Below, in pieces: positions 1 through 6,501 of a stretch of 9,644 nucleotides of DNA; the stretch's first letter is position 1; each line of letters starts with the position of its first letter. The stretch is taken from assembly GCA_021791995.1 (NCBI GenBank), contig JAJYVN010000019.1:9820-19463 (forward strand), read 5' to 3'. Source of the DNA: Bacillota bacterium (lineage in GTDB: Bacteria; Bacillota; Sulfobacillia; RBS10-35; JAJYVN01). Below the pieces are notes generated by a model. That model saw nothing but the letters and a program-made list of their open reading frames with translations. It was not told the origin of the DNA and searched no databases. The position numbers were made by a program, and so were the translations under genes.

Positions 1-1793
1 CTGCCCTGCGCCACCTGTACGCGCTCCTGGCCCGCCACCTGAGCGACGATCTCCGCCGCCAGCGCCGCCATGTCGCGGTCCATCTCGGCGGCGGACTGTG
101 TGCCCTCCTCGATCTCCCGCAGCCGCTGTTCCCACTCGCCCGTCGTGGCCGGGTCAGTCAGGCTGGGAGGGGCGAGACTGACCAGGGCGATGCCCTTGTC
201 GGTGGCCGCAATAGCCTTCTTCTGCCGCTCGGCGTAGCCCCGCGCGATCAGCGTCTCGATGGTCGCGGCCCGCGTTGCCGGTGTGCCCAGGCCGGTCTGG
301 GCCATCGCCTCGCGCAGCGCCGGGTCCTGGAGTTGCTTGCCGGCCGTCTCCATCGCGCCGAGGAGGCTTGCGTCCGTGAACCGCTTGGGCGGCTGCGTTT
401 GGCGCTGGGTGGCTGCGGCACTGGCGCACGTGGCGGCAGCGCCCTGCGCGATGCCCGACAGGTCGGGCGCCGGGTCAGCGCTCGACGCCGGCTCCGCCGC
501 GCGCCAGCCCGGGGTGATGAGCACGCGGGACCGGGCACGCAGGGTCTCGCCCGCGATCTCGGCCACGAGGTCCGTCGCGCGCCACTCGGCCGGAGAGAGG
601 AGGGCAGCCACCGTGCGGCGGGCCACGAGCTCGTACACCTGCCGCTGCGCCTCCGGCAGGCCCGCAAGACTCGGTGCCTTGTCCGTGGGTAGGAGCGCGT
701 GATGGTCAGACACCTTGGTCGCGTCGACCACGCGCGCGCCCGGCGGCTGCGCGGGCAGGTGGCAGAGCGCGGCCAGAGGCGGCAGTGCCGCCGCCACGGC
801 CGCGAGACGAGCCGGAAGGGTGCTGTAGGCGTCCGGGGTGAGGTAGCGACTGTCTGTGCGAGGGTAGGAGAGGTTGCCTGCCTCGTACAGGGCCTGCGCC
901 GCCGCCAGCGTCTCGGCGGCGGTCAGGCTGACCGCCGAGTTTGCCGCACGCTGGAGGTCGGTGAGGCTCATGAGGTGGGGCGGCTGCTCACGCTCGACCT
1001 TGACCTGGGCGCTCGTCACGGTGCCGCCCTGGCCGGTGAGCTTTGTCGCCGTGGCCTTCGCGTCGGCCTCGGCCAGACGCTCGTTGTCCTCACGGTCGAC
1101 GCGGGCACCGTACTCGACGCCGCCGCCCACACACCGCGCGTCCACGGTCCAAAAGGTCTCTACTACAAAACCCTTGACCTCCTCCTCCCGGCGTACCAGC
1201 ATCGCCAGCGTTGGCGTCTGCACCCGGCCTGCGCTCCAAAGGCCGCCGTGTCTGGTAGACAAGGCCATCGTGGCATTCATCCCCACCAGCCAGTCCGCTC
1301 GCGCCCGCGCCTCCGCCGCCTGCCGCAGAGCCAGATGCGGTGGCTCCAGGGCCGTGAAAGCGCGCGTCACAGCGGCTGGTGTCGTCTCCGAGAGCCACAA
1401 CCGCCGCTCAGGCCCTGTATACCCGGACAGTCCGCGAATGTAGCTCCAAATCAACTCCCCCTCCCGGCCGGCGTCCGTGGCGACGATCACCTCCGTGGCC
1501 TGCGCAAGGAGGTTTTTGACCACGGCAAGCTGGCGCTCGGCCGCGCCATCGCGGCCGGCGCGCGGCACCACCTGCCACGCCGCCGGCACCACCGGCAGGT
1601 GGGTGAGGTCCCACCGCCCCTGCAGGGCCGGAGCATACACCTCAGGCCCCGCCAGCCCGCCGAGGTGCCCGAGCGCCCAGGTCCAGACGTACTGGTTGCC
1701 CAGTAGATAGCCCTCCCGCCGCACCGCCCCGGGGTCCAGCACGCGCGCCAGGTCGCGCGCCACGGACGGCTTCTCTGCAAGTACGACAATCAC
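1..1793 (-). CDS. topB: Type IA DNA topoisomerase, TopB (topoisomerase III)-like, 3' end off window
   Basis: About 597 residues are visible. The protein relaxes or decatenates DNA by cutting one strand through a tyrosyl-DNA link. Landmarks in order: the N-terminal TOPRIM strand VIVVLAEKPSVARDLA; the TOPRIM acidic motif ATDAGREGELI (about 105-115); the topoisomerase core GRVQTPTLAMLV (about 188-199); the catalytic tyrosine in SYPRTDSRYL (Tyr at about 309); SDHHALLPT (about 361-369); and GLGTPATRAATIETLIARGY (about 500-519). In the TOPRIM motif the DxD pair reads DAG, as in some plasmid and Bacillus TopB proteins. GTG 1793 is certain, since an in-frame TGA directly precedes it and GGGGGTGAT lies upstream. 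Residues 440-468 are a low-complexity Ala/Ser/Gln stretch. Any C-terminal zinc ribbons would be off window. TopB-like enzymes are frequent on gram-positive conjugative elements, where they are thought to aid plasmid replication or transfer. Confidence 0.95.
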   Translation of the reverse strand, partial: MIVVLAEKPSVARDLARVLDPGAVRREGYLLGNQYVWTWALGHLGGLAGPEVYAPALQGRWDLTHLPVVPAAWQVVPRAGRDGAAERQLAVVKNLLAQATEVIVATDAGREGELIWSYIRGLSGYTGPERRLWLSETTPAAVTRAFTALEPPHLALRQAAEARARADWLVGMNATMALSTRHGGLWSAGRVQTPTLAMLVRREEEVKGFVVETFWTVDARCVGGGVEYGARVDREDNERLAEADAKATATKLTGQGGTVTSAQVKVEREQPPHLMSLTDLQRAANSAVSLTAAETLAAAQALYEAGNLSYPRTDSRYLTPDAYSTLPARLAAVAAALPPLAALCHLPAQPPGARVVDATKVSDHHALLPTDKAPSLAGLPEAQRQVYELVARRTVAALLSPAEWRATDLVAEIAGETLRARSRVLITPGWRAAEPASSADPAPDLSGIAQGAAATCASAAATQRQTQPPKRFTDASLLGAMETAGKQLQDPALREAMAQTGLGTPATRAATIETLIARGYAERQKKAIAATDKGIALVSLAPPSLTDPATTGEWEQRLREIEEGTQSAAEMDRDMAALAAEIVAQVAGQERVQVAQG

Positions 1794-1816
1794 TCAATCA
1801 CCCCCAACCAAGGCAA

Positions 1817-1841
1817 AGGGCCGGGCTATAAGCCCGGCCCT
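1817..1841 (-). terminator. Intergenic hairpin before topB
   Basis: Perfect 11-bp inverted repeat, arms 1817-1827 (AGGGCCGGGCT) and 1831-1841, three-base loop. It differs from the hairpin at 6038-6062 by only a few bases. On the minus strand it is followed by TTGCCTTGGTTGGGGGTGATTGA, then GTG 1793. Confidence 0.62.
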
Positions 1842-1844
1842 GCG

Positions 1845-2111
1845 CTACCCGCCCTGCACCCACCGCCGTAGCCGCTCGCCTTCTCGATCTATGGCCTCCA
1901 GAAGGTCTAGAAGGCCATCGGCACGCGCCAGCGTCCGCATGCTCGCCAAATCGCTGACAATCTCGCGCACGCGCTGCTGTCGCTCCGCGCGCTCGCGCAC
2001 GAGCTCGGCGGCGCGGCTTGTGCAGATATGCCGCCTGGCGTCATGGACGGGGCGGCGGCAGTGCACGCACACCGCCCGCGCGCCACCACTACCTGCCACT
2101 GCCATCACCAT
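1845..2111 (-). CDS. Small putative zinc-binding protein with helical tail, 88 residues
   Basis: Unknown. The N-terminal part has Cys and His spaced as CVHC, a His five residues later (PVH), then HIC (C-x2-C ... H-x-C), a plausible single zinc-binding site. From about residue 33 the protein is almost wholly helical and charged (RAAELVRERAERQQRVREIVSDLASM), probably a coiled coil or dimer helix. This could be a small DNA- or protein-binding regulator; DksA/TraR-like proteins have the reverse order (helices, then zinc finger), so that name is not justified. Start uncertain: ATG 2111, ATG 2105 and GTG 2099 are in frame with no clear ribosome site, as expected for coupling to the overlapping upstream gene. 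It ends in TAG 1847-1845, three bases before a hairpin. Confidence 0.65.
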   Translation of the reverse strand: MVMAVAGSGGARAVCVHCRRPVHDARRHICTSRAAELVRERAERQQRVREIVSDLASMRTLARADGLLDLLEAIDREGERLRRWVQGG

Positions 2112-2277
2112 CCGGCCGCACCGCCGTGTCGCTGGCGAGCAGGATGCCGAGCACCAGCAGCCCCGCTTGCAGCGCGATCATCACGGCGCCAGTGGGTGCA
2201 AGAGGGTCCATCGCGGCGCTTGCCGTTGCTAGGATGATCGTCGCCCACCCCAGCCGCGTCCATGCTGTCTCACGCAC
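2089..2277 (-). CDS. Two-helix membrane protein, 62 residues
   Basis: Small membrane protein of unknown family. There are two hydrophobic helices, about 8-23 (RLGWATIILATASAAM) and 30-48 (AVMIALQAGLLVLGILLAS), joined by a short DPLAP turn, with a polar C-terminus. In size it would suit a VirB3-like or channel-accessory protein, but there is no diagnostic residue. GTG 2277 is chosen because GGAGGTG lies eight bases upstream, inside the end of the CpaE-like gene. Starts at 2301 and 2286 would include or precede that site. It overlaps both neighbours (8 bases with the preceding gene and 23 with the next if that gene starts at 2111), so the three genes form one coupled unit. Confidence 0.7.
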   Translation of the reverse strand: MRETAWTRLGWATIILATASAAMDPLAPTGAVMIALQAGLLVLGILLASDTAVRPDGDGSGR

Positions 2278-3448
2278 CGATACCACCTCCAAAGCCTCCA
2301 AATCGCGCTATCCGTAGCCACTCCGGCCGCAGCGCATGCACGGCCCAGGCCGCCGTTTCGGGCGCTATCACGCGCCCAGCCACCGCCACCGCCCAGACCA
2401 GCACTGCCACGCCCACCACCCATGGCGCTGCCGCCCGGAAGGCCCTCCAGACGAGCATGCCGGCGAGCACCGTCACCATGCCGCCGAGGATCAGCCCGTG
2501 CCCGACGGCGCGCTCCGCCCGCGCCAGCCGCAGGGGCCAGTTTGCCCGCGCGGTGGGCGCGATGCTGCCGAGCGCCGGCCACACGGCCGCGCGGAGCGCC
2601 GCGCCACCGCTGTCGGGGATGGCAAAAATCGCAGGCACGCTCACGCGGAGCGCTGTGCGCTCTGCGTCGACCTGCGTGCCCAGGGCGACGCTCACGGCAC
2701 CGCTACCCTGGGGTGGGCCGAGGGCATACCGCAGGCGGTGAAGCGGCGGCCATACCCATAGCACGCGGTCGGCGTGTTGGACGCGGCCCCACGCCGCCTG
2801 CTCCAGCCGCGCCGCAGCGCCGCAGTCCCGCACGGCGTAGCCGTGCGTGCCGACGGGCACGGCGTCCTCGCCCTCGACCAGGGCCGCTGGCCAGCCCGCG
2901 CCCTCCAGGGCCTCGGCCACGCGCCGCGCCACCGTGCTACAGCCCGCGCCGTCAACCGCGCCGACGACGGCGATTTCCAAGGGCCGTGTGGGCAGCGGTT
3001 CGCGCACCACCCGCTCGACCACGCGCTCTCGTGGGCGGGCTTCCGGGGCCTCGGAAGCCACGGCCGGGTCTAGCCAACGCGCCGCGTCGGCGATGGTCGC
3101 TCCCGGCCGCTCCAGGGCCTCGGCCAGTGCCTCCGCCTCCGTCACGATGTCCCACACCCCCGCCTGACCCGCCAGGCGGGCAATCTCGGCATCGCCCGGT
3201 TCGCGGCCCTCCGCGAGGGCGATCACCCGCGCCTCCGGCCGCGCCATGCGCAGGCGTAGCACCGCCGCCGCCAGGCCGGGGCCGGCGTCGGCGTCGATCA
3301 CGAGCGCGCGGAGCGGTGCCCGCCCCGCCGCCGCCAGCGCCTCCCCCGCTCCGCCCGGCTCGACCGCGACGACCGTCGCCTCCTCGCCCACGGCCTCGTG
3401 CACGGCCTCAGCATGGGAGCCGGTAACAATGCAAAATGTCCCTTCCAT
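2270..3448 (-). CDS. CpaE/TadZ-like protein with degenerate P-loop and C-terminal membrane helices
   Basis: 392 residues. Residues 1-125 look like an atypical receiver domain (VTGSHAEAVHEAVG, ALVIDADAG, PEARVIALAEG, GVWDIVTEAEALAEAL). A charged linker (about 130-155) leads to EIAVVGAVDGAGCSTVARRVAEAL (158-181), which aligns with the GARGGVGASTIA P-loop of CpaE/TadZ. These MinD/ParA relatives place pilus assembly machines at the membrane or pole, and some of them lack the P-loop lysine. Here both P-loop lysines are absent, and the later switch regions are hard to see, so ATP hydrolysis is doubtful. Residues 315-337 and 341-361 form two membrane helices, not normal for CpaE, followed by a Gly-rich tail. 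The start is ATG 3448 after AGGAGGTGATTCGG. The tail codons contain the ribosome site of the next gene, which overlaps by eight bases. A membrane-tethered scaffold for the secretion machine is the likeliest role. Confidence 0.75.
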   Translation of the reverse strand: MEGTFCIVTGSHAEAVHEAVGEEATVVAVEPGGAGEALAAAGRAPLRALVIDADAGPGLAAAVLRLRMARPEARVIALAEGREPGDAEIARLAGQAGVWDIVTEAEALAEALERPGATIADAARWLDPAVASEAPEARPRERVVERVVREPLPTRPLEIAVVGAVDGAGCSTVARRVAEALEGAGWPAALVEGEDAVPVGTHGYAVRDCGAAARLEQAAWGRVQHADRVLWVWPPLHRLRYALGPPQGSGAVSVALGTQVDAERTALRVSVPAIFAIPDSGGAALRAAVWPALGSIAPTARANWPLRLARAERAVGHGLILGGMVTVLAGMLVWRAFRAAAPWVVGVAVLVWAVAVAGRVIAPETAAWAVHALRPEWLRIARFGGFGGGIGA

Positions 3449-3469
3449 CCGAATCACCTCCTGAAATAA

Positions 3470-3503
3470 CGAATCCCCGCCACACTGCGGTGGCGGGGAT
3501 TCG
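3470..3503 (-). terminator. Strong intrinsic-terminator-like hairpin after the 44-residue gene
   Basis: Perfect 14-bp inverted repeat, arms 3470-3483 and 3490-3503, six-base loop, followed on the minus strand by TTATTTC. It is the longest stem in the window and unlike the GGCCGGGC group in sequence. It lies between the stop at 3521 and the AGGAGGTGAT ribosome site at about 3463-3454. Confidence 0.72.
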
Positions 3504-3520
3504 CGTTAGTGGGGGGCTGA

Positions 3521-3655
3521 CTACGGTCGCGCAGGTACGTTGCCGGCGAAAGCGGTGAACGCTGAGAGCATCGTGTTGATGAGCTCGCTACCAACCGCCG
3601 TACTGTGAAGGCCGATGACACCGCCTACCGCGATGGCCGCCAGGGAAAAAATCAT
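3521..3655 (-). CDS. 44-residue pilin-like membrane peptide
   Basis: This small gene encodes 44 residues. A hydrophobic segment (MIFSLAAIAVGGVIGL) is followed by a polar turn and an amphipathic segment (ELINTMLSAFTAFAGN). That layout resembles the mature part of Flp/Tad pilins, where a hydrophobic helix runs into a TxLGTxLxxxFxxxA-like tail. The prepilin leader with its Gly and Glu cleavage residues is missing, so either it is exported differently or the likeness is chance. The start is ATG 3655, six bases after GAGG; a GTG two codons earlier is possible but has no room for a ribosome site. It has its own candidate promoter upstream and the longest hairpin of the window downstream, as expected for a short, abundant message. 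The next gene is a CpaE/TadZ-like protein. It could also be a holin-like or VirB2-like peptide. Confidence 0.6.
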   Translation of the reverse strand: MIFSLAAIAVGGVIGLHSTAVGSELINTMLSAFTAFAGNVPARP

Positions 3656-3683
3656 TCGCACCCTCACCACCACCTTTGAGCCA

Positions 3684-3692
3684 ATTGTATCA
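3684..3692 (-). promoter_or_regulatory. Candidate promoter, extended -10 TGATACAAT
   Basis: The minus strand carries TG-A-TACAAT, an extended -10 element, in an AT-rich patch (about 3640-3725) that stands out in a 70% GC window. No good -35 is seen at 17 bases upstream, which extended -10 promoters can tolerate. Transcription would start near 3677 and give a leader of roughly 20 bases before ATG 3655. It lies just after the stop of the stalk-protein gene. Confidence 0.45.
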
Positions 3693-3695
3693 CGA

Positions 3696-5684
3696 CTAGA
3701 GACTAACTACGTAGGTAATACCCCCAATATGACAAAGAATGTGGAGCGAAGAGGCCGCGCTTGGATCAGGTGCGCGCACAATCACCCACGCAACCCCATC
3801 AGCACTCACAGTCGCCGCTCCGCCGACGATGGTCGCAGCGTTGGAGGTCACTCCTGGAGAGGTGGTCTGCGTGTCGCTGACCGTCGGCAACGTGCTGTAC
3901 ACGCCAGTCCACGTCACCGCCGCGCCGGCAGGCGCACGCCAGGCCAGGAGATACTCCGTACTCCCCTCGGTCAGCCCGTCCTGCCCGGGCACGAGCGCCG
4001 TGGACGTTACGTACACCGCGCCGTCGACGAGCTCGCCGCCGGCCACGCTGTCTGTGGGCGGCGTTGGCGTTGCTGTGACCGTGACCGGCACCCGTACGGT
4101 GTGGCCGGCTACCGTCACCGCCACCCATGACTCGCCTCCGGCCGTGCCGAGCAGCGTGACCTCCAGCTGCCCGAGTGTGACACCCGGATCGGTGCCGAGC
4201 GTGGGCAGCGCGGTCACGGCCACAGCGCCGGTGGTGACGAGCCCCGGCCCCACGGCCACCGCCACGCGCTGGCCGAGGACGCTGGCCGGCAGCGCCACGC
4301 ATGGCACCGTGATGGTGGTGGTGGCGGCCGTGCCCGCCTGGAGCGCGATCGCAGTCTGTGTAGGCCAGGTGATCGGCCAGGAGCCTTGGGTGGCCTCGAC
4401 GTACCCCTCCGGGCCCTGCGTGACCACAGGCTGACCGGGTGCGCAGGTGGGCGGGGTGACGGTGATGGTGGCCGTGGCCGTGTGACCGTCCACGCTCGCG
4501 GTGACGGTGTACGTCCCTGCGTGCGTGCCGTAGAAGAGCACCTGCGGGTCTGGTACAGCCTCACCAACTGGCTGCTCGAGCGTGATCCCGCTCGTGCCCT
4601 CGGCCACGGCCTGTCCACCCCAGGCCGTGGTCGCACCGCCCGGCAGAAGCTCCTGCACGCCGTCGGCCACGAGCCCGGGTGCGGTGATGACCACTGCACC
4701 CGGCTGCGCCGGGGTGCCGATGGTTTGTGCGCCGCCGACTGTGGCCGCGACCGTCACGGGCGCTGTGTAGGCGGCTGTGTCGCCCAGCGGCTGGCCGGTC
4801 GGCCCGAGGATCGCGGCGGGGATCGTCGCGGGCGCGTGGATGAAAATGGCAACCGGCAGGGCCTTTGGCTTCGGCTTGGGCTTCGGCGTTGGCTTGGGCT
4901 TCGGCGTTGGCTTCGGCACCGGCGTCGGCTTGGGCTTGGGCTTGGGTGTTGGCGTGGGTGTTGGCTTCGCCTTCGGCACCGGCGTCGGCTCGGGCTTGGG
5001 CGGCGGCTGCGTCCACACGGCCGCCGCCCGCGCTGCGGGCCCGCCCACAAGCGCCGCCTCGAAGCGTACGGTCCCTGCGTGAGAATCAACGTACGGCTCA
5101 AACGCGGTGCCGGTCGCATTCAATGGGAGCACGCGCTCCGCCGGCTGCGGCCCGCCAATGGCGGTCAACCGCACCCGCGCCCCACGTGGCGCGTGCGACA
5201 CGTACACGTGGAGGATAGTGCGCTCGCCCGCATGAAGAAGCCGTGGAACCGCCGAAAGGGAAATATGGGGCAGCGGCTTCGGCTTGGGCGTTGGCTTCGG
5301 TGCGGGCGTTGGCTTCGGTGCGGGCGTTGGCTGCGGCCTCGCCTTCGGCTTCGGCGTTGTCTTCGGCGCACAGACCCGCCTCGGCACCGCCTCCGCCCGT
5401 GCCCCTACCCGCACCCACGGCCCCCACGCGCCCCAGGTCGTCCGCTCGCCCGCGCGCTCGCCGACACGCACCGCGCGCCACGTCGTCACCGTCCGTCGCC
5501 CCGCCGCCGTGCAGGTGGCGGGCGTGAGCGTGGTCGACGTGCGCTCGCGCGCCTCGGTGAGGCGCACCGCCTTCGGCACCGTGCGCGTCGCCACGGTCAC
5601 AACTGTAACCACCCCGAGTACCGCCACCGCCGCCGCGATCCCAACGGCGGCCCGCCGCCGCCACCGCGCCTTTGTTCCATCCAC
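3696..5684 (-). CDS. Anchored surface protein with Pro/Lys stalks and Ig-like beta domains, 662 residues
   Basis: A basic N-terminus and one membrane helix (residues 13-32) anchor a large extracytoplasmic protein. Residues 40-106 contain Cys58 and Cys105 and a tryptophan-rich TWGAWGPWVRVG stretch, faintly like a thrombospondin type 1 repeat. Residues 107-138 and 227-275 are alternating Pro-Lys/Pro-Thr tracts (PKPKPTPKP), rigid extended stalks as in TonB or wall-spanning proteins. Between them (139-226) is a beta-sandwich-like domain. Residues 276-662 look like several more Ig-like or invasin-like domains, with repeated phrases such as HAGTYTVTASVDGHTATATITV and GGESWVAVTVAGHTVRVPVTV. No LPXTG sorting signal is seen at the C-terminus. 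The start is GTG 5684, five bases after the upstream stop, with a G-rich but weak ribosome site. A role in mating contact or adhesion is inference; a structural channel component is the alternative. Confidence 0.82.
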   Translation of the reverse strand: MDGTKARWRRRAAVGIAAAVAVLGVVTVVTVATRTVPKAVRLTEARERTSTTLTPATCTAAGRRTVTTWRAVRVGERAGERTTWGAWGPWVRVGARAEAVPRRVCAPKTTPKPKARPQPTPAPKPTPAPKPTPKPKPLPHISLSAVPRLLHAGERTILHVYVSHAPRGARVRLTAIGGPQPAERVLPLNATGTAFEPYVDSHAGTVRFEAALVGGPAARAAAVWTQPPPKPEPTPVPKAKPTPTPTPKPKPKPTPVPKPTPKPKPTPKPKPKPKALPVAIFIHAPATIPAAILGPTGQPLGDTAAYTAPVTVAATVGGAQTIGTPAQPGAVVITAPGLVADGVQELLPGGATTAWGGQAVAEGTSGITLEQPVGEAVPDPQVLFYGTHAGTYTVTASVDGHTATATITVTPPTCAPGQPVVTQGPEGYVEATQGSWPITWPTQTAIALQAGTAATTTITVPCVALPASVLGQRVAVAVGPGLVTTGAVAVTALPTLGTDPGVTLGQLEVTLLGTAGGESWVAVTVAGHTVRVPVTVTATPTPPTDSVAGGELVDGAVYVTSTALVPGQDGLTEGSTEYLLAWRAPAGAAVTWTGVYSTLPTVSDTQTTSPGVTSNAATIVGGAATVSADGVAWVIVRAPDPSAASSLHILCHIGGITYVVSL
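4860..5006 (-). repeat. Pro/Lys-coding tandem repeat, second stalk
   Basis: Low-complexity DNA encoding residues 227-275, built from 6-base steps (GGCTTG, GGCTTC, GGCGTT, GGCACC on the plus strand). A 20-base direct repeat occurs at 4911-4930 and 4971-4990, exactly 60 bases apart, which suggests growth by duplication of larger blocks. Confidence 0.85.
5271..5366 (-). repeat. Pro/Lys-coding tandem repeat, first stalk
   Basis: Low-complexity DNA encoding residues 107-138 of the 662-residue protein. It includes two perfect tandem copies of an 18-base unit (5290-5307 and 5308-5325), each adding one PTPAPK hexapeptide. Codon use follows a GGC-TTC/TTG/GTT pattern on the plus strand. Confidence 0.85.
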
Positions 5685-5689
5685 CTACA

Positions 5690-6013
5690 CTACCCCCCTA
5701 TTCCATGGGTCAGAATCTGGGTCACTCTCCCAGGTCCCAGCACGAGCTCGGCACCGGCCACGAGCACCACCACCAGGCCCACCAGCCACAGCGCGCCGCG
5801 CGCGTGCCCCCAGGCCCACCGGAGCGCACCCCGCCCGTGGCGGGCAACCTGCTCCGCCGCCCACAGGGCGGCCATCACCGCCGCCGCACCCGCCACCACT
5901 ACAACCGCACCCGCCACCACCACCGGCACGTGCAGGCCGTGTGCCGCCAGCCAGTGCTGAGCAAGTGTCACGGTGGTCTCATGCTCAACCGTGACTCGCG
6001 TCATCCGCGTCAT
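5690..6013 (-). CDS. Two-helix membrane protein, 107 residues
   Basis: Unknown small integral membrane protein. After a soluble N-terminal stretch of about 28 residues (TRVTVEHETTVTLAQHWLAAHG) it has two hydrophobic helices, about 29-52 and 75-92. They are separated by a basic loop (RHGRGALRWAWGHARG), which predicts the loop in the cytoplasm and both ends outside. Small two-helix proteins are common in gram-positive conjugation clusters (VirB3-like and others), but nothing allows a specific name. The start is ATG 6013, with GGGAGGTGATGCG directly upstream; the frame opens at 6031, but that would read through the ribosome site. The stop (5692-5690) lies five bases before the GTG of the large stalk-protein gene, so the two are probably one operon unit. 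Confidence 0.75.
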   Translation of the reverse strand: MTRMTRVTVEHETTVTLAQHWLAAHGLHVPVVVAGAVVVVAGAAAVMAALWAAEQVARHGRGALRWAWGHARGALWLVGLVVVLVAGAELVLGPGRVTQILTHGIGG

Positions 6014-6037
6014 CGCATCACCTCCCAACAAAAGCGA

Positions 6038-6062
6038 AAGGCCGGGCTTATAGCCCGGCCTT
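6038..6062 (-). terminator. Intergenic hairpin after the NTF2-like gene
   Basis: Perfect 11-bp inverted repeat, arms 6038-6048 (AAGGCCGGGCT) and 6052-6062, three-base loop. It begins 15 bases after the stop codon. It is followed on the minus strand by TTTCGCTTTTGTT, a broken T tract compatible with an intrinsic terminator, then directly by the next ribosome site. Confidence 0.65.
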
Positions 6063-6077
6063 GCACGGTAACGCGCC

Positions 6078-6497
6078 TTAGCTCGCCACCCATGCCGCGA
6101 AATCCGGCACGTTTACACGCCATGTACCACCCGTCTGTGTAAGCACAAGCGTAAGCGGTGTGAATAATGGCTCGTTGGCGAACCGCACGGTGCACATAGC
6201 GTTGATGCCGCGTACTGTGCACGCGCCGACGGACCATTGGATGCCCTTCATGCCGCCGCTGAAGGCCGTGTCCACGCTTCCTGCCAAGTACGCCTGCCGC
6301 AGTACGCTCGCACTTTCAGGCGTTGCCACCGCCTCCGCGCCGCCCAAGTTGCCAGTGAAGAAGTCACCCAGGAAGGCCCTCGCCTCCGGCTGCGGCCCGC
6401 CCCCGCCTCGCAGCGCCAGTACGCCGCCCACCACCAGCACCGCCGCCGCCACCCCCGCCCCCAGCACCTTCGCCCTCGCCACCATCATCATCATCAT
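6078..6497 (-). CDS. Single-pass membrane protein with small extracytoplasmic domain (NTF2/VirB8-like?)
   Basis: About 139 residues. Residues 6-30 hold a short basic segment and one membrane helix (VLGAGVAAAVLVVGGVLAL), then a glycine-rich linker. The remaining ~100 residues carry AFLGDFFTGNLGGAEAVATPESASVLRQ followed by strands (CTVRGINAMCTVRFANEP, TPLTLVLTQTGGTWRVNV). A helix pair followed by a curved sheet in a protein of this size resembles NTF2-like domains such as those of VirB8/TcpC channel proteins or DUF4878, but no diagnostic motif is visible. Cys93 and Cys102 could form a disulfide outside the cell. The start region is ATG five times in a row (6497-6483) after GAGGAGG; the first is only two bases from the ribosome site, so the second or third may be used. 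An upstream in-frame start at 6533 lies inside the hairpin and is unlikely. It is flanked by hairpins on both sides. Confidence 0.8.
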   Translation of the reverse strand: MMMMMVARAKVLGAGVAAAVLVVGGVLALRGGGGPQPEARAFLGDFFTGNLGGAEAVATPESASVLRQAYLAGSVDTAFSGGMKGIQWSVGACTVRGINAMCTVRFANEPLFTPLTLVLTQTGGTWRVNVPDFAAWVAS

Positions 6498-6501
6498 CGC
6501 C

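Noticed and set aside
699..1706. Long plus-strand open frame (335 codons) opposite topB
   Set aside because: It lies antisense to a gene with all topoisomerase motifs; the product is Arg/Gly/Pro-rich with no recognisable domain. At 70% GC such frames stay open by lack of stop codons.
2422..3426. Long plus-strand open frame (334 codons) opposite the CpaE-like gene
   Set aside because: Extremely Pro/Arg/Ala-rich low-complexity product, no ribosome site, fully covered by the better supported minus-strand gene.
3521..3655. Calling the 44-residue peptide a definite Flp pilin
   Set aside because: It lacks the prepilin leader and the Gly/Glu cleavage motif; only the mature-part layout is similar.
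4860..5366. CRISPR array or intergenic satellite
   Set aside because: Repeats are 6-18 bases without spacers and encode an in-frame Pro/Lys stalk.
4386..5960. Long plus-strand open frame (524 codons) opposite the stalk protein
   Set aside because: Its Gly/Leu/Arg repeats are the antisense reading of the Pro/Lys stalk repeats, and it runs across the junction of two minus-strand genes.
5690..6497. Naming the small membrane proteins VirB8, VirB3 or VirB6
   Set aside because: Size and helix number are suggestive, but no diagnostic motif is visible; VirB6-type proteins would also need more helices.
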